Of a stretch of 64,000 nucleotides of DNA, positions 34,264 to 45,497 are shown one piece after another (positions within the stretch are counted from its first letter, which is position 1; every line of letters begins with the position of its first letter). The stretch covers positions 29,185-93,184 of the forward strand of contig JAFUIO010000020.1 in NCBI GenBank assembly GCA_017468425.1. Direction: 5' to 3'. The stretch is from Clostridia bacterium (GTDB lineage: Bacteria; Bacillota; Clostridia; Oscillospirales; Acutalibacteraceae). The notes beneath the pieces were generated by a model. The model searched no databases. It had not been told where the DNA came from and saw only the letters and a program-made list of their open reading frames with translations. The position numbers and the translations under genes are program-made.

Positions 34264-36705
34264 ATGAAAAATAAACCGTTGTATATATTGACATATGATC
34301 ATGGTGGCTTTGTTCTTTGGGGAAATGATGTTAAACCTCGTCTTAAAGAACTTGTAGAATGGATGGAGAAATACCCTAAATTAAAAATCGGCCTTGATTA
34401 TGAATCATTCACATTTGACGAATATTCAAAAACCGATCCTGAAATTATTGAACTTATTACATATTTACTTGAAAAGTATCCCGGCAGATTTGGTCTTGGT
34501 GCCACAACTTACGGACAACCCTTGTCCTTGTTTGTTTCTGAAGAATCAAATGTGCGTCAGCTTACTTATGCTGTTAAAACTAATCTTAAATTTTTCGGAC
34601 AGACACCGAATGTGTATGCCATTTCCGAATTTGCTCTGAATAATCAGACTCCGCAGTTGGCTAAACTTTGCGGATACGATGCGGCAATTCTTCGTTCTCA
34701 CGTTATGGGATACGGATATACCAAAACTTTCGATTTACCCTGGGGGCGTTGGATAGGTAAGGATTTAACTGAAATTCCCGCAGTTCCCACATATGATGAG
34801 CAGGGCAGAGGCTTTAACTGTACAACGGTTGATAACTGGATTATGTCGCGTTGGCCAAGAGAAGGTTGTTATTGGTGTCTGGAAGATTTTGAAAAGAAAT
34901 TTGAACATATTTCTCCGCTTCTTGCATCCAGATACGATGACCTTACACAGGACGTGCAGGATATAACAGAATATATTGAAACAAAAGATGATTATCATTA
35001 TGTTCTGCTTGAAGATTTACCGGAACTTTACGGAGAGGCTAAAGAAGAAATACGCACAAATGATAATGATTTCCATGTGCAGATGCCGTGGGGATATTGC
35101 GGTAATGAAATTTTCAATGGTTGCCGTGCATCTGAAGTTGCAGCAGTTCAGGCTGAAAAACTTAATGCTCTTTCAGTTTTATTAGGCGGTATTTCTTATC
35201 AGGAAGAAATTGAACAAGCCTGGAAATATGCTCTTGTTGCACAGCACCACGATGTAACAATATGCGGTTTGCTTGATCTGGCAAGACGTTTTATTCCTGA
35301 TTCACTTAAACTTTCAAAAGATACTATTGAAAAATCTTCTAAAACGCTCTTTGAACGCTTCGCTGATAAGGATAATGAATCACTGCTTGTTGTAAACGTA
35401 AATTCATTTGATGTTGACGAATGGATTGATATTGAGGTTGAAGAAAGTTTTATTGTTCTCGATGGAGAAAGTGAACTTGAAAGTGTTATGAACGACTGTA
35501 ATGGAGTTAAAACACTTTCTGTGCATATTAATTTACCTGCGTTTACTGTTAAAAGGTTTACCCTGAAAAATGGGGTATGCTCTACAGTACAGGAATTCAT
35601 CTGGGATGAAGAAAAATGTGAACTTGTAACACCTTCATACAAAGCTGTATTAACGGATGACGGAATCTCATATATTGAAAAAAGAAAAGATTCTTCACGT
35701 GTATTTGATAACGGTAAAGGTGAATTGTTCACAGCGTATATTGACGGTGAATCATGCAAATCAAAAGGTAAATGGACTGTTGAAGTTTTTGCCCATTATG
35801 CTGTGGCAACGCAGAAAGGTTATATCGGCAGTGTTCCGTATAATTTTGAAATGCGTTTCAACGGAAACCATCCGAGAATTGATTGCAAAGTTAATTTTGA
35901 AATACATAATCAGAAAATCGGTCATACAGGAATCGCTGAAGGCCTAAAAAAATCACTTACTATTGATGGACACAGACACGAAGAAAAACTCAATTTTATT
36001 ATGAATGTCTGTGTTGATAAAAATCGCAGAATGGTAAGAGACCTGCCTTTCGCAATTTCTGATTGGAATGGTGCTGTACGTAAAAATGAAAGTTACTGGT
36101 ATCCCGAAGATGATATCCGTTATGATGTTGAAGTTTCACATGAGGAATCATTTAACAGTACCACATATATGCAGGGCGTTTATTGGCTTGCATTACGTGA
36201 TGAAAATCATGGCTTAGCAGTGCTTAATCGCGGATGCATGGGTTCACTTGTTAAGGGGAACAGACTTGAAATACCGCTTGTTTATGCAGATTCCTATATG
36301 TGCGGAACAAAGATGCTTGATGGAATTTTTGATGATGAATTTTCAATTCTTCCTCTCGATGAAGCAATTTCAGATGCAGATTTACACAAACAGGCAATGT
36401 CATACCAATATGTACCCCAGGTATTCAAACTCAGCAAGGGTAACGGTGATTTATGTGAATATAAAATTGCCGATTTCAACGATAACAACTCAGATGTAAT
36501 TCTTACTACATTATGTTATGAAGACGGAGCAATGTTTGCAAGATTCTGCAACTATTCAGATGAACCTGCAGAAGTTGATTTCAGCCTGATTTCGGGCAAA
36601 GAGATGAAGGTTTCTGATTTGCTCGGTAATGTAATTTCCGATGTTCAGGGAAGCGATATCCGTTTCCGTCCGTGGGAAATTAAAACATTGAAAATCACAG
36701 TTTAA
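34264..36705 (+). CDS. glycoside hydrolase family 38-like protein (alpha-mannosidase superfamily)
   Basis: 813 residues, cytoplasmic (no signal peptide). The N-terminal barrel resembles GH38: a YDHGGF start segment at residues 11-16, a stretch S121-E-F at the place of the usual P-D-x-F-G that carries the catalytic Asp, followed by QTPQLAKLCG, and the mid-domain metal motif AQHHDV at 326-331 with H328, H329 and D330. The C-terminal half is beta-rich as in mannosidases. The missing Asp makes either a different nucleophile or an unusual activity possible. It is transcribed alone, with its own promoter and terminator. The substrate is uncertain; a relative of alpha-mannosidase acting on oligosaccharide is the best guess. 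Confidence 0.65.
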   Translation: MKNKPLYILTYDHGGFVLWGNDVKPRLKELVEWMEKYPKLKIGLDYESFTFDEYSKTDPEIIELITYLLEKYPGRFGLGATTYGQPLSLFVSEESNVRQLTYAVKTNLKFFGQTPNVYAISEFALNNQTPQLAKLCGYDAAILRSHVMGYGYTKTFDLPWGRWIGKDLTEIPAVPTYDEQGRGFNCTTVDNWIMSRWPREGCYWCLEDFEKKFEHISPLLASRYDDLTQDVQDITEYIETKDDYHYVLLEDLPELYGEAKEEIRTNDNDFHVQMPWGYCGNEIFNGCRASEVAAVQAEKLNALSVLLGGISYQEEIEQAWKYALVAQHHDVTICGLLDLARRFIPDSLKLSKDTIEKSSKTLFERFADKDNESLLVVNVNSFDVDEWIDIEVEESFIVLDGESELESVMNDCNGVKTLSVHINLPAFTVKRFTLKNGVCSTVQEFIWDEEKCELVTPSYKAVLTDDGISYIEKRKDSSRVFDNGKGELFTAYIDGESCKSKGKWTVEVFAHYAVATQKGYIGSVPYNFEMRFNGNHPRIDCKVNFEIHNQKIGHTGIAEGLKKSLTIDGHRHEEKLNFIMNVCVDKNRRMVRDLPFAISDWNGAVRKNESYWYPEDDIRYDVEVSHEESFNSTTYMQGVYWLALRDENHGLAVLNRGCMGSLVKGNRLEIPLVYADSYMCGTKMLDGIFDDEFSILPLDEAISDADLHKQAMSYQYVPQVFKLSKGNGDLCEYKIADFNDNNSDVILTTLCYEDGAMFARFCNYSDEPAEVDFSLISGKEMKVSDLLGNVISDVQGSDIRFRPWEIKTLKITV

Positions 36706-36715
36706 ATTAATTTTT

Positions 36716-36744
36716 AACCGACTGTTATCAGTCGGTTAATTTTT
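36716..36744 (+). terminator. intrinsic terminator after GH38-like gene
   Basis: Nine-base stem AACCGACTG / CAGTCGGTT with a TTAT loop, followed by AATTTTTT. It starts 11 bases after the stop codon. Confidence 0.85.
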
Positions 36745-36787
36745 TGAAAAATCAGTAAACATTTGTTCGGAAAATTTATGTAACCTA

Positions 36788-36816
36788 TTTACAATTAAAA
36801 ATATATCGTTTATAAT
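36788..36816 (+). promoter_or_regulatory. promoter of the uvrB operon
   Basis: TTTACA (36788-36793), 17-base spacer, TATAAT (36811-36816), 33 bases before the uvrB start. No LexA box of the GAACNNNNGTTC type is seen between promoter and gene. Confidence 0.7.
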
Positions 36817-36848
36817 ATTAATGTATATCATTGAACGGAGGTGTTATT

Positions 36849-38810
36849 TTGGAACGCTTTGAATTGCACTCATCTTATAAGCCTACAGGTGACCAGCCAC
36901 AGGCGATCAAAGAGTTGGTCGATGGTCTTAATAAGGGTTACAAAGAGCAGACTCTCCTTGGCGTTACGGGTTCAGGTAAAACTTTTACTATGGCAAATGT
37001 AATTGCTGAAGTGAACAGGCCTACTCTTGTTCTTGCACACAATAAAACTCTCGCAGCTCAGCTTTGTTCAGAATTCAGAGAGTTTTTCCCGAATAACGCC
37101 GTAGAATATTTTGTATCCTATTACGACTATTATCAGCCTGAAGCTTATGTGCCTTCAACTGACACTTATATTGAAAAAGACTCGGCAATCAATGATGAAA
37201 TAGAAAAACTCCGTCACTCTGCAACAGCTGCTTTGAGCGAAAGACGTGATGTAATAATAGTTGCGAGTGTTTCCTGTATTTATACTTTAGGTGACCCAAT
37301 AGATTACAGAAATATGGTTATTTCTCTACGTACAGGAATGGAGAAAAACCGAGATGATTTGATTTCAAAACTTGTTGAACTTCAATATGAGCGTAACGAT
37401 GTTAATTTTATCCGTAATAAATTCCGCGTGCGTGGTGACGTTGTGGAAATTTATCCTGTTTATTCAAATGATAAGGCAATAAGAGTTGAATTTTTCGGCG
37501 ACGAAATTGACCGAATCTGTGAAGTAAATGCATTGACGGGAAATGTTCTTTCAACGCTTTCACATGCTGCGATTTATCCCGCGTCCCACTATGTTGTTTC
37601 GCGGGACCGTCTTGAAGAGGCAATTAAAGACATCAGCGATGAAATGGTTCGGTGTTATGCCGATTTTGAAGCAGAAGGCAAACTTCTTGAGGCACAGAGA
37701 ATCAAACAAAGAACAGAATATGACATTGAAATGCTTCGTGAAACAGGTTTCTGTAAAGGCATAGAAAACTATTCACGCGTTATGTCGGGCAGAGCACCTG
37801 GCTCAACACCAAATACTTTGCTTGATTATTTTCCCGATGACTTTTTGTTGTTTGTGGATGAATCGCACGTTATGTTGCCTCAGGTCAGAGGTATGTATGC
37901 AGGCGACAGAGCAAGAAAAGAAAGCCTTGTGCAATATGGCTTCCGTCTGCCGTCAGCTTTTGATAACAGACCGCTTATGTTTGATGAGTTTTATTCTAAA
38001 ATCGGCCAAAAGATTTTTGTAAGTGCAACTCCGGGTCAGTTTGAAAAAGAAAAAAGTCTGCATATTGCAGAACAGGTAATCAGACCCACAGGCTTGCTTG
38101 ATCCTGAAATTTCAGTACGACCGATAGATGGTCAGATTGATGACCTTGTTTCTGAAATTAATATAAGAACTGAACGCGGAGAAAGAACACTTGTCACAAC
38201 ACTCACAAAGAAAATGGCAGAAGACCTGACGGATTATCTTGAAAATCTGTCAATTAAGGTCAGATACATGCATTACGATGTTGATACTATTGAGAGAATG
38301 GAAATTATCAGAGACTTGCGTATGGGTGAATTTGATGTGCTTGTCGGCATCAACCTTTTGCGTGAAGGTCTTGATATACCGGAAGTATCACTTGTTGCTA
38401 TTCTCGATGCAGACAAAGAAGGTTTTCTCCGTTCAGAAACATCTCTTATCCAGACCATAGGCAGAGCTGCCCGAAATGCAAACGGTCAGGTGGTTATGTA
38501 TGCTGACCAGGTTACTCCATCTATGGAAAGAGCAATAAAAGAAACTTATCGCAGACGTGATAAGCAGATGAAATATAATGAAGAAAACGGCATTATCCCG
38601 ACTACCATCAAAAAAGATGTGCGTGATGTTATTGAGATTTCCAACAAGGAAAACAAACGCGATAAATCAACAAAACGTATGAGCAAAAAAGAACGCGAAG
38701 AACTTATTGAACGCTTAACACGCGAAATGAAAGCCGCTGCAAAAATTCTTGAATTTGAACACGCTGCAGCACTTCGTGACAGAATTGAAAAATTAAGGCA
38801 GGGTAAATAA
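36849..38810 (+). CDS. uvrB: UvrB, nucleotide excision repair helicase
   Basis: 653 residues. Damage-verifying subunit of the UvrABC system. Walker [15 protein letters not shown] near residue 40, the beta-hairpin region [14 protein letters not shown]-box DESHV, and helicase motif QTIGRAARN are intact, with a C-terminal UVR coiled coil ([20 protein letters not shown]). The frame is open from 36831, but GGAGG at 36837-36841 sets TTG 36849 as the start. It is the head of a seven-gene operon with uvrA two bases downstream. Confidence 0.96.
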   Translation: MERFELHSSYKPTGDQPQAIKELVDGLNKGYKEQTLLGVTGSGKTFTMANVIAEVNRPTLVLAHNKTLAAQLCSEFREFFPNNAVEYFVSYYDYYQPEAYVPSTDTYIEKDSAINDEIEKLRHSATAALSERRDVIIVASVSCIYTLGDPIDYRNMVISLRTGMEKNRDDLISKLVELQYERNDVNFIRNKFRVRGDVVEIYPVYSNDKAIRVEFFGDEIDRICEVNALTGNVLSTLSHAAIYPASHYVVSRDRLEEAIKDISDEMVRCYADFEAEGKLLEAQRIKQRTEYDIEMLRETGFCKGIENYSRVMSGRAPGSTPNTLLDYFPDDFLLFVDESHVMLPQVRGMYAGDRARKESLVQYGFRLPSAFDNRPLMFDEFYSKIGQKIFVSATPGQFEKEKSLHIAEQVIRPTGLLDPEISVRPIDGQIDDLVSEINIRTERGERTLVTTLTKKMAEDLTDYLENLSIKVRYMHYDVDTIERMEIIRDLRMGEFDVLVGINLLREGLDIPEVSLVAILDADKEGFLRSETSLIQTIGRAARNANGQVVMYADQVTPSMERAIKETYRRRDKQMKYNEENGIIPTTIKKDVRDVIEISNKENKRDKSTKRMSKKEREELIERLTREMKAAAKILEFEHAAALRDRIEKLRQGK

Positions 38811-38811
38811 A

Positions 38812-41631
38812 TTGCAGAAAAAAATTATTGTTAAAGGTGCCAAAGAGCACAATCTGAAAAATATTGATATAGAATTGCCGAGAGATAAACTTATTGTTTT
38901 TACAGGTCTTTCAGGCTCCGGTAAATCTTCTCTTGCTTTTGATACAATTTATGCAGAAGGGCAGAGGAGATATGTAGAATCATTGTCTTCTTATGCAAGA
39001 CAGTTTTTAGGTCAGATGGAAAAGCCTAATGTTGATTACATTGAAGGCTTGTCTCCCGCTATATCCATTGACCAGAAAACTACATCAAAAAATCCTCGTT
39101 CAACTGTTGGTACAGTAACAGAAATTTATGATTATCTCCGTCTTTTGTATGCGAGAATCGGTGTGCCGCATTGTCCTGTCTGCGGTAAAGAAATTTCAAA
39201 ACAAACTGTAGACCAGATTGTGGACAAAGTTATGCTTTTACCTGAAGGTACAAAAATTCAGATTATGGCACCGATTATCAAAGGACGTAAAGGCGAACAC
39301 GTCAAAGAACTTGAAAGTGCGAGAAAATCGGGTTATGTACGCGTAAGAATTGACGGCATTATTTATGACCTTTCAGAAGATATAAAACTTGAGAAGAACA
39401 AAAAACATAATATCGAAGTTATCATTGACAGACTTGTAATGAAAGAAGATATAAAGGGGCGTCTTGCCGATTCTGTTGAAACAGCGTCACATTTATCAGA
39501 CGGTATAATTCTTGTCGATGTTATCGGCGGAGAAGAGTTACTCTTTTCACAGAATTTTGCCTGCCCTGAACACGGAAGTTCTATAGATGAACTTACACCC
39601 AGAATGTTTTCTTTCAATAATCCTTTCGGTGCGTGTCCGACTTGTGCAGGTCTTGGTGTTTCAAAGAAAATTAATCCTGATTTGATAATACCCGATAAAT
39701 CTCTGTCCATCAAAGGCGGAGCTATCAGAGGTACAGGTTGGTCTAATGCAGATAAAGGTACCATTGCTGAAATGTATTATGAAGGCATTGCTAAAAAATA
39801 CGGTTTCACACTTGATACTCCCGTGAAAGATATTCCTGCTGATGGTCTTAATGCTCTTCTTTTCGGAACTAATGGCGAAAAAATTAAAATGACACGTAAA
39901 AACGAGTACGGTACAGGTTCATATTTCACTGATTTTGAAGGTATTATCAATAACCTTCAGAGAAGATACGATTCAACTTCAAGCGAATGGTCCAGAAATG
40001 ATATTGAACAGTATATGGACGACAGCACTTGTCCCGATTGCGGTGGTGCAAGGCTTAAAAAGGAGTCGCTGTCAGTTACTGTCGGCGGAATAAATATTGA
40101 TGAATTTACTCAGAAAACCATTGTTGAAGCAATTGATTTCATTGATAATCTTGAATTGAATGAACGTGATAAATCTATCGCCACACTTATTGTTAAAGAG
40201 ATAAAAGACAGACTTGTTTTTCTTAATTCTGTAGGTCTTTCATATCTTACACTTTCTCGTCAGTCAGGTACACTTTCAGGTGGTGAAAGTCAACGAATCC
40301 GACTTGCAACGCAGATAGGTTCATCGCTTACAGGTGTTCTGTATGTTCTTGATGAGCCGAGTATAGGTCTTCATCAGAGAGATAATGATAAACTTCTTGC
40401 TACGTTAAAACAACTTCGTGATTTGGGAAATACGCTTATTGTTGTTGAACACGATGAAGAAACGATGGAGCAGGCTGATTATATCGTTGATATTGGTCCC
40501 GGTGCAGGTATTCACGGCGGTAATGTTGTATTTTCAGGTGAATACAATGAACTTCTTGATTGTGATGAGTCGATAACGGGACAATATTTAAGCGGTAAAA
40601 AGAAAATAACAATTCCTGAAAAAAGAAGAAAAGGAAACGGAAGCATTCTTAAAATTATCGGTGCTTCGCAGAATAATCTTCAGAATATAGATGTTGAAAT
40701 TCCTCTCGGAGAGTTTGTTTGTGTTACGGGTGTTTCAGGTTCAGGCAAATCTTCACTTGTTAATGAAATCCTTTATAAAAAACTTGCTGCTGAATTGAAT
40801 GGTGCCAAAAAATATCCCGGTAAACATAATGCAATAGAAGGAATTGAATTCCTTGACAAAGTTATTGACATAGACCAGTCACCGATCGGCAGAACTCCGC
40901 GTTCAAACCCTGCAACATATACAGGTGTTTTCAATGATATCAGAGAACTTTATGCATCAACTGTAGATTCTAAAAAACACGGCTATACAGCCAGCAGATT
41001 CTCATTTAATGTTAAAGGTGGAAGATGCGAAGCTTGTCAGGGCGACGGTATTGTGAAAATTGAAATGCATTTTCTTGCAGATATATATGTGCCATGTGAA
41101 GTGTGTAAAGGTCAGAGATATAACCGCGAAACACTTGAAATAAAATACAAAGGAAAAAGTATCAGCGATGTGCTTGAAATGACAGTTGAAGAAGGTCTTG
41201 AATTTTTTTCAGCACTTCCGAAAATCAAGAGAAAATTGCAGACACTCTACGATGTTGGTCTTGGATATGTGAAAATCGGTCAGCCCGCAACAACACTTTC
41301 GGGTGGTGAGGCACAGAGAGTTAAACTCTCAACAGAACTTTCACGCATATCTACAGGCAAAACAATTTATATTCTTGACGAGCCCACAACAGGTTTGCAT
41401 ACTGCCGATGTTCACAGATTAATTGATGTTTTACAAAAGCTCGTCGATAAAGGCAATACAGTTCTTGTAATTGAACACAATCTTGATGTTATAAAATGTG
41501 CTGACCATATAATCGATTTAGGACCTGAAGGCGGTTCAGGCGGTGGCCTTATAGTTGCTGAAGGAACTCCTGAAGAAGTAGCAAAAATTAAAGGTTCTTA
41601 TACAGGGCAGTATCTGAAAAAAGTTTTATAA
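38812..41631 (+). CDS. uvrA: UvrA, excinuclease ABC subunit A
   Basis: 939-residue ABC ATPase that finds bulky DNA lesions. Two nucleotide-binding halves: Walker [13 protein letters not shown] in the first and [13 protein letters not shown] in the second, two ABC signatures (LSGGESQRI and LSGGEAQRV), and zinc-binding pairs such as CPVCGKE, CPDCGG and CEACQGDG. Start TTG 38812 follows AGGCAGGG by eight bases. Length is normal for the family. Confidence 0.97.
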   Translation: MQKKIIVKGAKEHNLKNIDIELPRDKLIVFTGLSGSGKSSLAFDTIYAEGQRRYVESLSSYARQFLGQMEKPNVDYIEGLSPAISIDQKTTSKNPRSTVGTVTEIYDYLRLLYARIGVPHCPVCGKEISKQTVDQIVDKVMLLPEGTKIQIMAPIIKGRKGEHVKELESARKSGYVRVRIDGIIYDLSEDIKLEKNKKHNIEVIIDRLVMKEDIKGRLADSVETASHLSDGIILVDVIGGEELLFSQNFACPEHGSSIDELTPRMFSFNNPFGACPTCAGLGVSKKINPDLIIPDKSLSIKGGAIRGTGWSNADKGTIAEMYYEGIAKKYGFTLDTPVKDIPADGLNALLFGTNGEKIKMTRKNEYGTGSYFTDFEGIINNLQRRYDSTSSEWSRNDIEQYMDDSTCPDCGGARLKKESLSVTVGGINIDEFTQKTIVEAIDFIDNLELNERDKSIATLIVKEIKDRLVFLNSVGLSYLTLSRQSGTLSGGESQRIRLATQIGSSLTGVLYVLDEPSIGLHQRDNDKLLATLKQLRDLGNTLIVVEHDEETMEQADYIVDIGPGAGIHGGNVVFSGEYNELLDCDESITGQYLSGKKKITIPEKRRKGNGSILKIIGASQNNLQNIDVEIPLGEFVCVTGVSGSGKSSLVNEILYKKLAAELNGAKKYPGKHNAIEGIEFLDKVIDIDQSPIGRTPRSNPATYTGVFNDIRELYASTVDSKKHGYTASRFSFNVKGGRCEACQGDGIVKIEMHFLADIYVPCEVCKGQRYNRETLEIKYKGKSISDVLEMTVEEGLEFFSALPKIKRKLQTLYDVGLGYVKIGQPATTLSGGEAQRVKLSTELSRISTGKTIYILDEPTTGLHTADVHRLIDVLQKLVDKGNTVLVIEHNLDVIKCADHIIDLGPEGGSGGGLIVAEGTPEEVAKIKGSYTGQYLKKVL

Positions 41632-41646
41632 TCGTGGGGTTAATTT

Positions 41647-43203
41647 ATGAAAGTTTTAACAACTTTACAGATGAAAATGGCAGAGGCAGCAGCCAATTCC
41701 AACGGAACAAGTTATTTAAGACTTATGGAAAATGCGGGTTGCGCTTGTGCTAAAGCAATCCGTGATAAATACGGAATAACAGGGAATGTTTCCAAAAATG
41801 TTACAGTTGTGTGCGGCAGAGGTAATAATGGTGGTGACGGTTTTGTAATTGCGCGTAAACTCTGCGAGCATGGTTGTCTTGTTACTATTATTCTTGCTGG
41901 TGGCACGCCTCTTTCTGAACAATCAAAAGAAATGTTATCGCGTGTTGAACAAATGCCGATTAATATTATTGGTTTTGATGCGAACAAATCATCGTCTCTT
42001 GATGCACTTCTTAATAGTGATATAATAGTAGAAGCAGTTTTCGGAATTGGTTTGTCAAGAGATGTAAGCGATGTATATGCAGAACTCTTCCGTTACATCA
42101 ATTCGTCACCTGCAAAAAAAGTTTCAGTTGATGTTCCCGGTGGTATTAACAGTGATACCGGGGAAGTTATGGGTGAAGCCATAAAGGCAGATTTTACAAT
42201 TGCAGTAAGTTGTGCAAAGCCGTGTCATGTGCTTTTACCGGGTAGCTTATATTGTGGCGAAACAAAAGTTGTTAACATCGGTATTATGGAAGAAGAAGAA
42301 CGAATTTCAGGTGAACCTGCTTTTAAATCTATCGATGATGAAACAGCAAAAGAAATTTTTCCTGTCAGAAATCCGATTTCTAACAAAGGTGATTACGGAC
42401 ACGTTTTATCTATCTGCGGTTGTAAAAATATGGCAGGTGCTGCAGTACTTGCTGCAACAGGCGCAGTCAGAGGAGGTGCGGGTCTTGTAACTGCAGCTTT
42501 TCCCGAATGTGCGTATTTTCCCATATCTTCAAAGTTAACTTCTCCGTTGTTACTGCCTGTGGCATATAATGAATCAGGAACATTTTCAGCAAATTCTTTT
42601 GCTGAAATAAAAAAAGCAATGAAAAAAGCCTCTGCAATACTTATCGGTTGTGGACTTGGTGTGAATAATGATACTGCTGCACTCTTGGTTGAAGTTATCA
42701 AGAATGCAGAAGCTCCGCTTGTTATTGATGCTGATGGAATAAATATAATTTCGCACAATATAAATGTATTGAAAGCTGCAAAAGTGCCTATAATATTAAC
42801 GCCACATCCGGGAGAAATGAGTAGGCTGACAGGTAAGACTGTCCAGCAGATACAATCTGACCGTATACAGACGGCAGTTGATTTTGCTAATGAATACAAT
42901 GTAACCCTTGTTTTAAAGGGTGCTAACACTGTTGTAGCATCACCATATGAGAAGACGCCTTTTGTAAATACAACAGGTAATGCCGGTATGTCAAAAGGTG
43001 GAAGCGGTGATTTGCTTGCAGGTGTTATCGCAGCGTTTGCGGCAGTTGGAATGAGTCCTGAAAAAGCCTCAATGCTTGCAGTATATATTCACGGTCTGGC
43101 AGGTGATATTGCTGCTGAAAAATATTCAATGGCAGGTATGACTCCTGTGGATGTGGCAAACTGTCTGCCTTTTGCACTTTCATCAATTGAGAAAAAATAT
43201 TGA
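41647..43203 (+). CDS. nnr: bifunctional NAD(P)H-hydrate epimerase / ADP-dependent dehydratase
   Basis: 518 residues with two domains. The N-terminal YjeF epimerase has GRGNNGGDGF near residue 60 and converts R- to S-hydrates of NADH or NADPH. The C-terminal dehydratase begins about residue 235 (GDYGHVLSICG) and carries TPHPGE and GGSGDLLAG; it restores the dinucleotide using ADP. This is a metabolite repair enzyme for damaged coenzymes. It lies 15 bases after uvrA. Confidence 0.94.
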   Translation: MKVLTTLQMKMAEAAANSNGTSYLRLMENAGCACAKAIRDKYGITGNVSKNVTVVCGRGNNGGDGFVIARKLCEHGCLVTIILAGGTPLSEQSKEMLSRVEQMPINIIGFDANKSSSLDALLNSDIIVEAVFGIGLSRDVSDVYAELFRYINSSPAKKVSVDVPGGINSDTGEVMGEAIKADFTIAVSCAKPCHVLLPGSLYCGETKVVNIGIMEEEERISGEPAFKSIDDETAKEIFPVRNPISNKGDYGHVLSICGCKNMAGAAVLAATGAVRGGAGLVTAAFPECAYFPISSKLTSPLLLPVAYNESGTFSANSFAEIKKAMKKASAILIGCGLGVNNDTAALLVEVIKNAEAPLVIDADGINIISHNINVLKAAKVPIILTPHPGEMSRLTGKTVQQIQSDRIQTAVDFANEYNVTLVLKGANTVVASPYEKTPFVNTTGNAGMSKGGSGDLLAGVIAAFAAVGMSPEKASMLAVYIHGLAGDIAAEKYSMAGMTPVDVANCLPFALSSIEKKY

Positions 43204-43213
43204 GGTGTTTTTC

Positions 43214-43726
43214 TTGAAAAAAGTGTTTATATTTCTGCTGTGTTTTCTAATTATGGGAGGTTGTTCATCTATAAAGAAAGATGTGCCGCCGGTGCCTGAT
43301 CTGAATTTCAGCGGAAATATAAAGGTTACATATAATAAAAACACTGTTGAATGTAAAATTGAAAATAAATTGGGTGTGCATTGCATTATAACTGTTGTGA
43401 AGCCGGAATTGATTTCAGGGCTTACTATGACGGTTAAGGATGGCAACTGTACATTGTCTATGGGTGAAGTTTTTTATGATTTTGATTCAGAAAAACTTCA
43501 GCAAACCGAATTTGCAACTTATATTTCAAAAGCTTTGTCTGATGTTTTAAATACAACTACATATGAAAAAATGGAAAACGGATATTGGAAGTATACAGGG
43601 AAGACTGAAAACGGAAAGTTTATCCTTTTGCAGGATTCGCAGACAGGTTATCCCGTAAGTCTGAGAATACCTGATATGGATTTATATGTTAAATTTGAAG
43701 ATATGAAAGCTGTTGAGAGTCAGTAA
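43214..43726 (+). CDS. small lipoprotein of unknown function
   Basis: 170 residues with a short leader and a lipobox IMGGC, Cys at residue 17. The mature part is beta-rich and has a late QDSQTGYPVSLRIP segment similar in style to LolA-like or other lipid-carrier folds, but I cannot assign a family. The frame is open from 43151 inside nnr, but GAGGTG at 43202-43207 makes TTG 43214 the start. It is between nnr and an aldolase gene, with spacings of 10 and 17 bases. Confidence 0.7.
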   Translation: MKKVFIFLLCFLIMGGCSSIKKDVPPVPDLNFSGNIKVTYNKNTVECKIENKLGVHCIITVVKPELISGLTMTVKDGNCTLSMGEVFYDFDSEKLQQTEFATYISKALSDVLNTTTYEKMENGYWKYTGKTENGKFILLQDSQTGYPVSLRIPDMDLYVKFEDMKAVESQ

Positions 43727-43743
43727 AAAACGGAGGTTAAAAA

Positions 43744-44583
43744 ATGTCGTGTGTATCAAGTTATAAGTTGATGAAAAAAGCTTCTGCAGAAGGATACGCA
43801 GTACCTGCTTTTAACATTGATAATCTTGAATCTGCTATTGCAGCTGCAGAGGTTATGAAAGAAACAGGCAAATCATTAATTATTCAGACTATTCCGAGAA
43901 CACTTGCTTATGGCGGAATGTCTGTCTATCCTGCAATGATGAGGTCGCTGACAGCAGGCATTGATGATGTTGATTATGCGATGCATCTTGATCATGGCAG
44001 TAGCAAAGAATTAGCTGAAAAGTGTATTAATTGTGGCTTTTCATCTGTAATGTTTGATGGTAGTGCAATGCCATTTGCAGAGAATGTAAAAAGAACCAAA
44101 GAGGTTGCGGATTTTGCGATTCCTTCAGGTGTTTCTGTTGAAGGTGAGCTTGGTACCATCGGCGGTAAAGAAGAGGGAGATACAGACCTTGAAGCCAGTT
44201 ATACAAAAGTAAGTGAGGCTGTTGATTTCTGTGATATGACAGGGGTCAGTACTCTTGCTATTGGTGTAGGTACAGCACACGGTATTTATAAGGGTGTGCC
44301 GAAAATCAACATTAAACGCATTGAAGAAATACATTCTGCCGTTTCAACACCGCTTGTCCTTCATGGTGCATCGGGACTTAGCGACGAAGTGTTGAGAGAT
44401 TGTATTAAAGCAGGTATATCAAAAATAAATTTTGCAACCGAATTGCGTCAGGCATATACTGAAGGGATTAAACTCGGTATGGCACAGAATCCCGGCGTTT
44501 TTGATCCGAAGATTTATATGCGTGTTGCTATTGACGAAATCAAAAAAGTTATGTTGCAGAAAATTGAAGTTTGTTATGGATAA
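43744..44583 (+). CDS. class II aldolase (fructose-bisphosphate/tagatose/IolJ type)
   Basis: 279-residue zinc-dependent aldolase. Catalytic Asp83 and zinc His84 are in LDHG, the other zinc His residues are in GTAHGIYKG and VLHGASG, and the phosphate-binding segment NFATELR is present. Enzymes of this size cleave fructose-1,6-bisphosphate, tagatose-1,6-bisphosphate or the inositol intermediate 2-deoxy-5-keto-gluconate-6-phosphate. It is followed by PI-PLC-like and PfkB-like genes, which makes an inositol or related sugar phosphate the more interesting option, but substrate is not fixed by sequence. Start follows ACGGAGG. Confidence 0.88.
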   Translation: MSCVSSYKLMKKASAEGYAVPAFNIDNLESAIAAAEVMKETGKSLIIQTIPRTLAYGGMSVYPAMMRSLTAGIDDVDYAMHLDHGSSKELAEKCINCGFSSVMFDGSAMPFAENVKRTKEVADFAIPSGVSVEGELGTIGGKEEGDTDLEASYTKVSEAVDFCDMTGVSTLAIGVGTAHGIYKGVPKINIKRIEEIHSAVSTPLVLHGASGLSDEVLRDCIKAGISKINFATELRQAYTEGIKLGMAQNPGVFDPKIYMRVAIDEIKKVMLQKIEVCYG

Positions 44584-44594
44584 CAGGTGAAAAT

Positions 44595-45497
44595 ATGAGT
44601 GTGTATAAGAGTTGGATGTCATATCTGAAAGATGATGTGAAAATCATTGATGTTGTTATGCCGAGTGCTCATAATGCTTGTAGTTACGACCTTAAATTTA
44701 TGGGTTGCTGCCAGAATGGCAATATGTACAAGCAGTATGAATACGGTATACGTCATTTTTGTATCAGGCTGGATACAAATAAGAATGGCGAAATAGTTGT
44801 ATGCCATGGTATTACAAAAGGCGGACCATTTGTAAATGATCTAAGAGCAATGAAAAAAATGCTTGAAGAAAACGATTCGGAGTTTTTTATTTTTGATATA
44901 AGAGAGTATTATCCGCAGAAAATCGGTCCGTTTACAATTAATTTCAAAGCAGATGTTAATCAGATGAATGAACTGCTTGAAGAATACATAAAACCATCGG
45001 AATTAGCTTTTTGTGATTTTGATGATATCAATAATGTTACAGTAGGAGATATCAGAAAATCAGGAAAAAGATATATCCTTTATAATTTTGAAAAAGCATA
45101 TGATTACAGTGTGAACTGTGAATATGATTTCCCGTGGGACAAGCGTATAAATGGTTTAAAAGCAGAAGGTTTTGCCAAAGAAGTGGTTAAATTGTTTGAC
45201 CTGGGTAAAGCAACAGGTCTTAATTGGTTCCAGATTCAGCAAACACCGAATTTAGGAACTGAAATCGGCATTGCATTACCGCGAAAACTTGATGAAAAAT
45301 TAAGACCATATTTTCCTGATATCATTAAAGCTGTCGAAAGTAATCCTGAATATCTTAAACGTGCTAATATTATTGCAAGCGATTTTATGACAGAAGATTA
45401 TATGAAATCAGAATTGATTCTGAAATTAAATTGTGCGAAGAATAATATACAGGATAATTTAAAAGAAGAATTTATTAAAAATTTGGAGGAGAAATAA
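44595..45497 (+). CDS. PI-PLC-like phosphodiesterase domain protein
   Basis: 300 residues. The phosphatidylinositol-specific phospholipase C X-domain pattern is present: MPSAHNACS with catalytic H26, GIRHFCIRLD with R58 and D60, and the second catalytic His in CHGI (H71). Such enzymes cleave phosphatidylinositol or glycosyl-PI to diacylglycerol and inositol phosphate. Bacterial homologues are usually secreted; here there is no signal peptide. ATG 44595 follows AGGTG by five bases; an earlier in-frame start at 44571 lies in the aldolase gene. Zero bases separate it from the PfkB kinase. Confidence 0.75.
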   Translation: MSVYKSWMSYLKDDVKIIDVVMPSAHNACSYDLKFMGCCQNGNMYKQYEYGIRHFCIRLDTNKNGEIVVCHGITKGGPFVNDLRAMKKMLEENDSEFFIFDIREYYPQKIGPFTINFKADVNQMNELLEEYIKPSELAFCDFDDINNVTVGDIRKSGKRYILYNFEKAYDYSVNCEYDFPWDKRINGLKAEGFAKEVVKLFDLGKATGLNWFQIQQTPNLGTEIGIALPRKLDEKLRPYFPDIIKAVESNPEYLKRANIIASDFMTEDYMKSELILKLNCAKNNIQDNLKEEFIKNLEEK

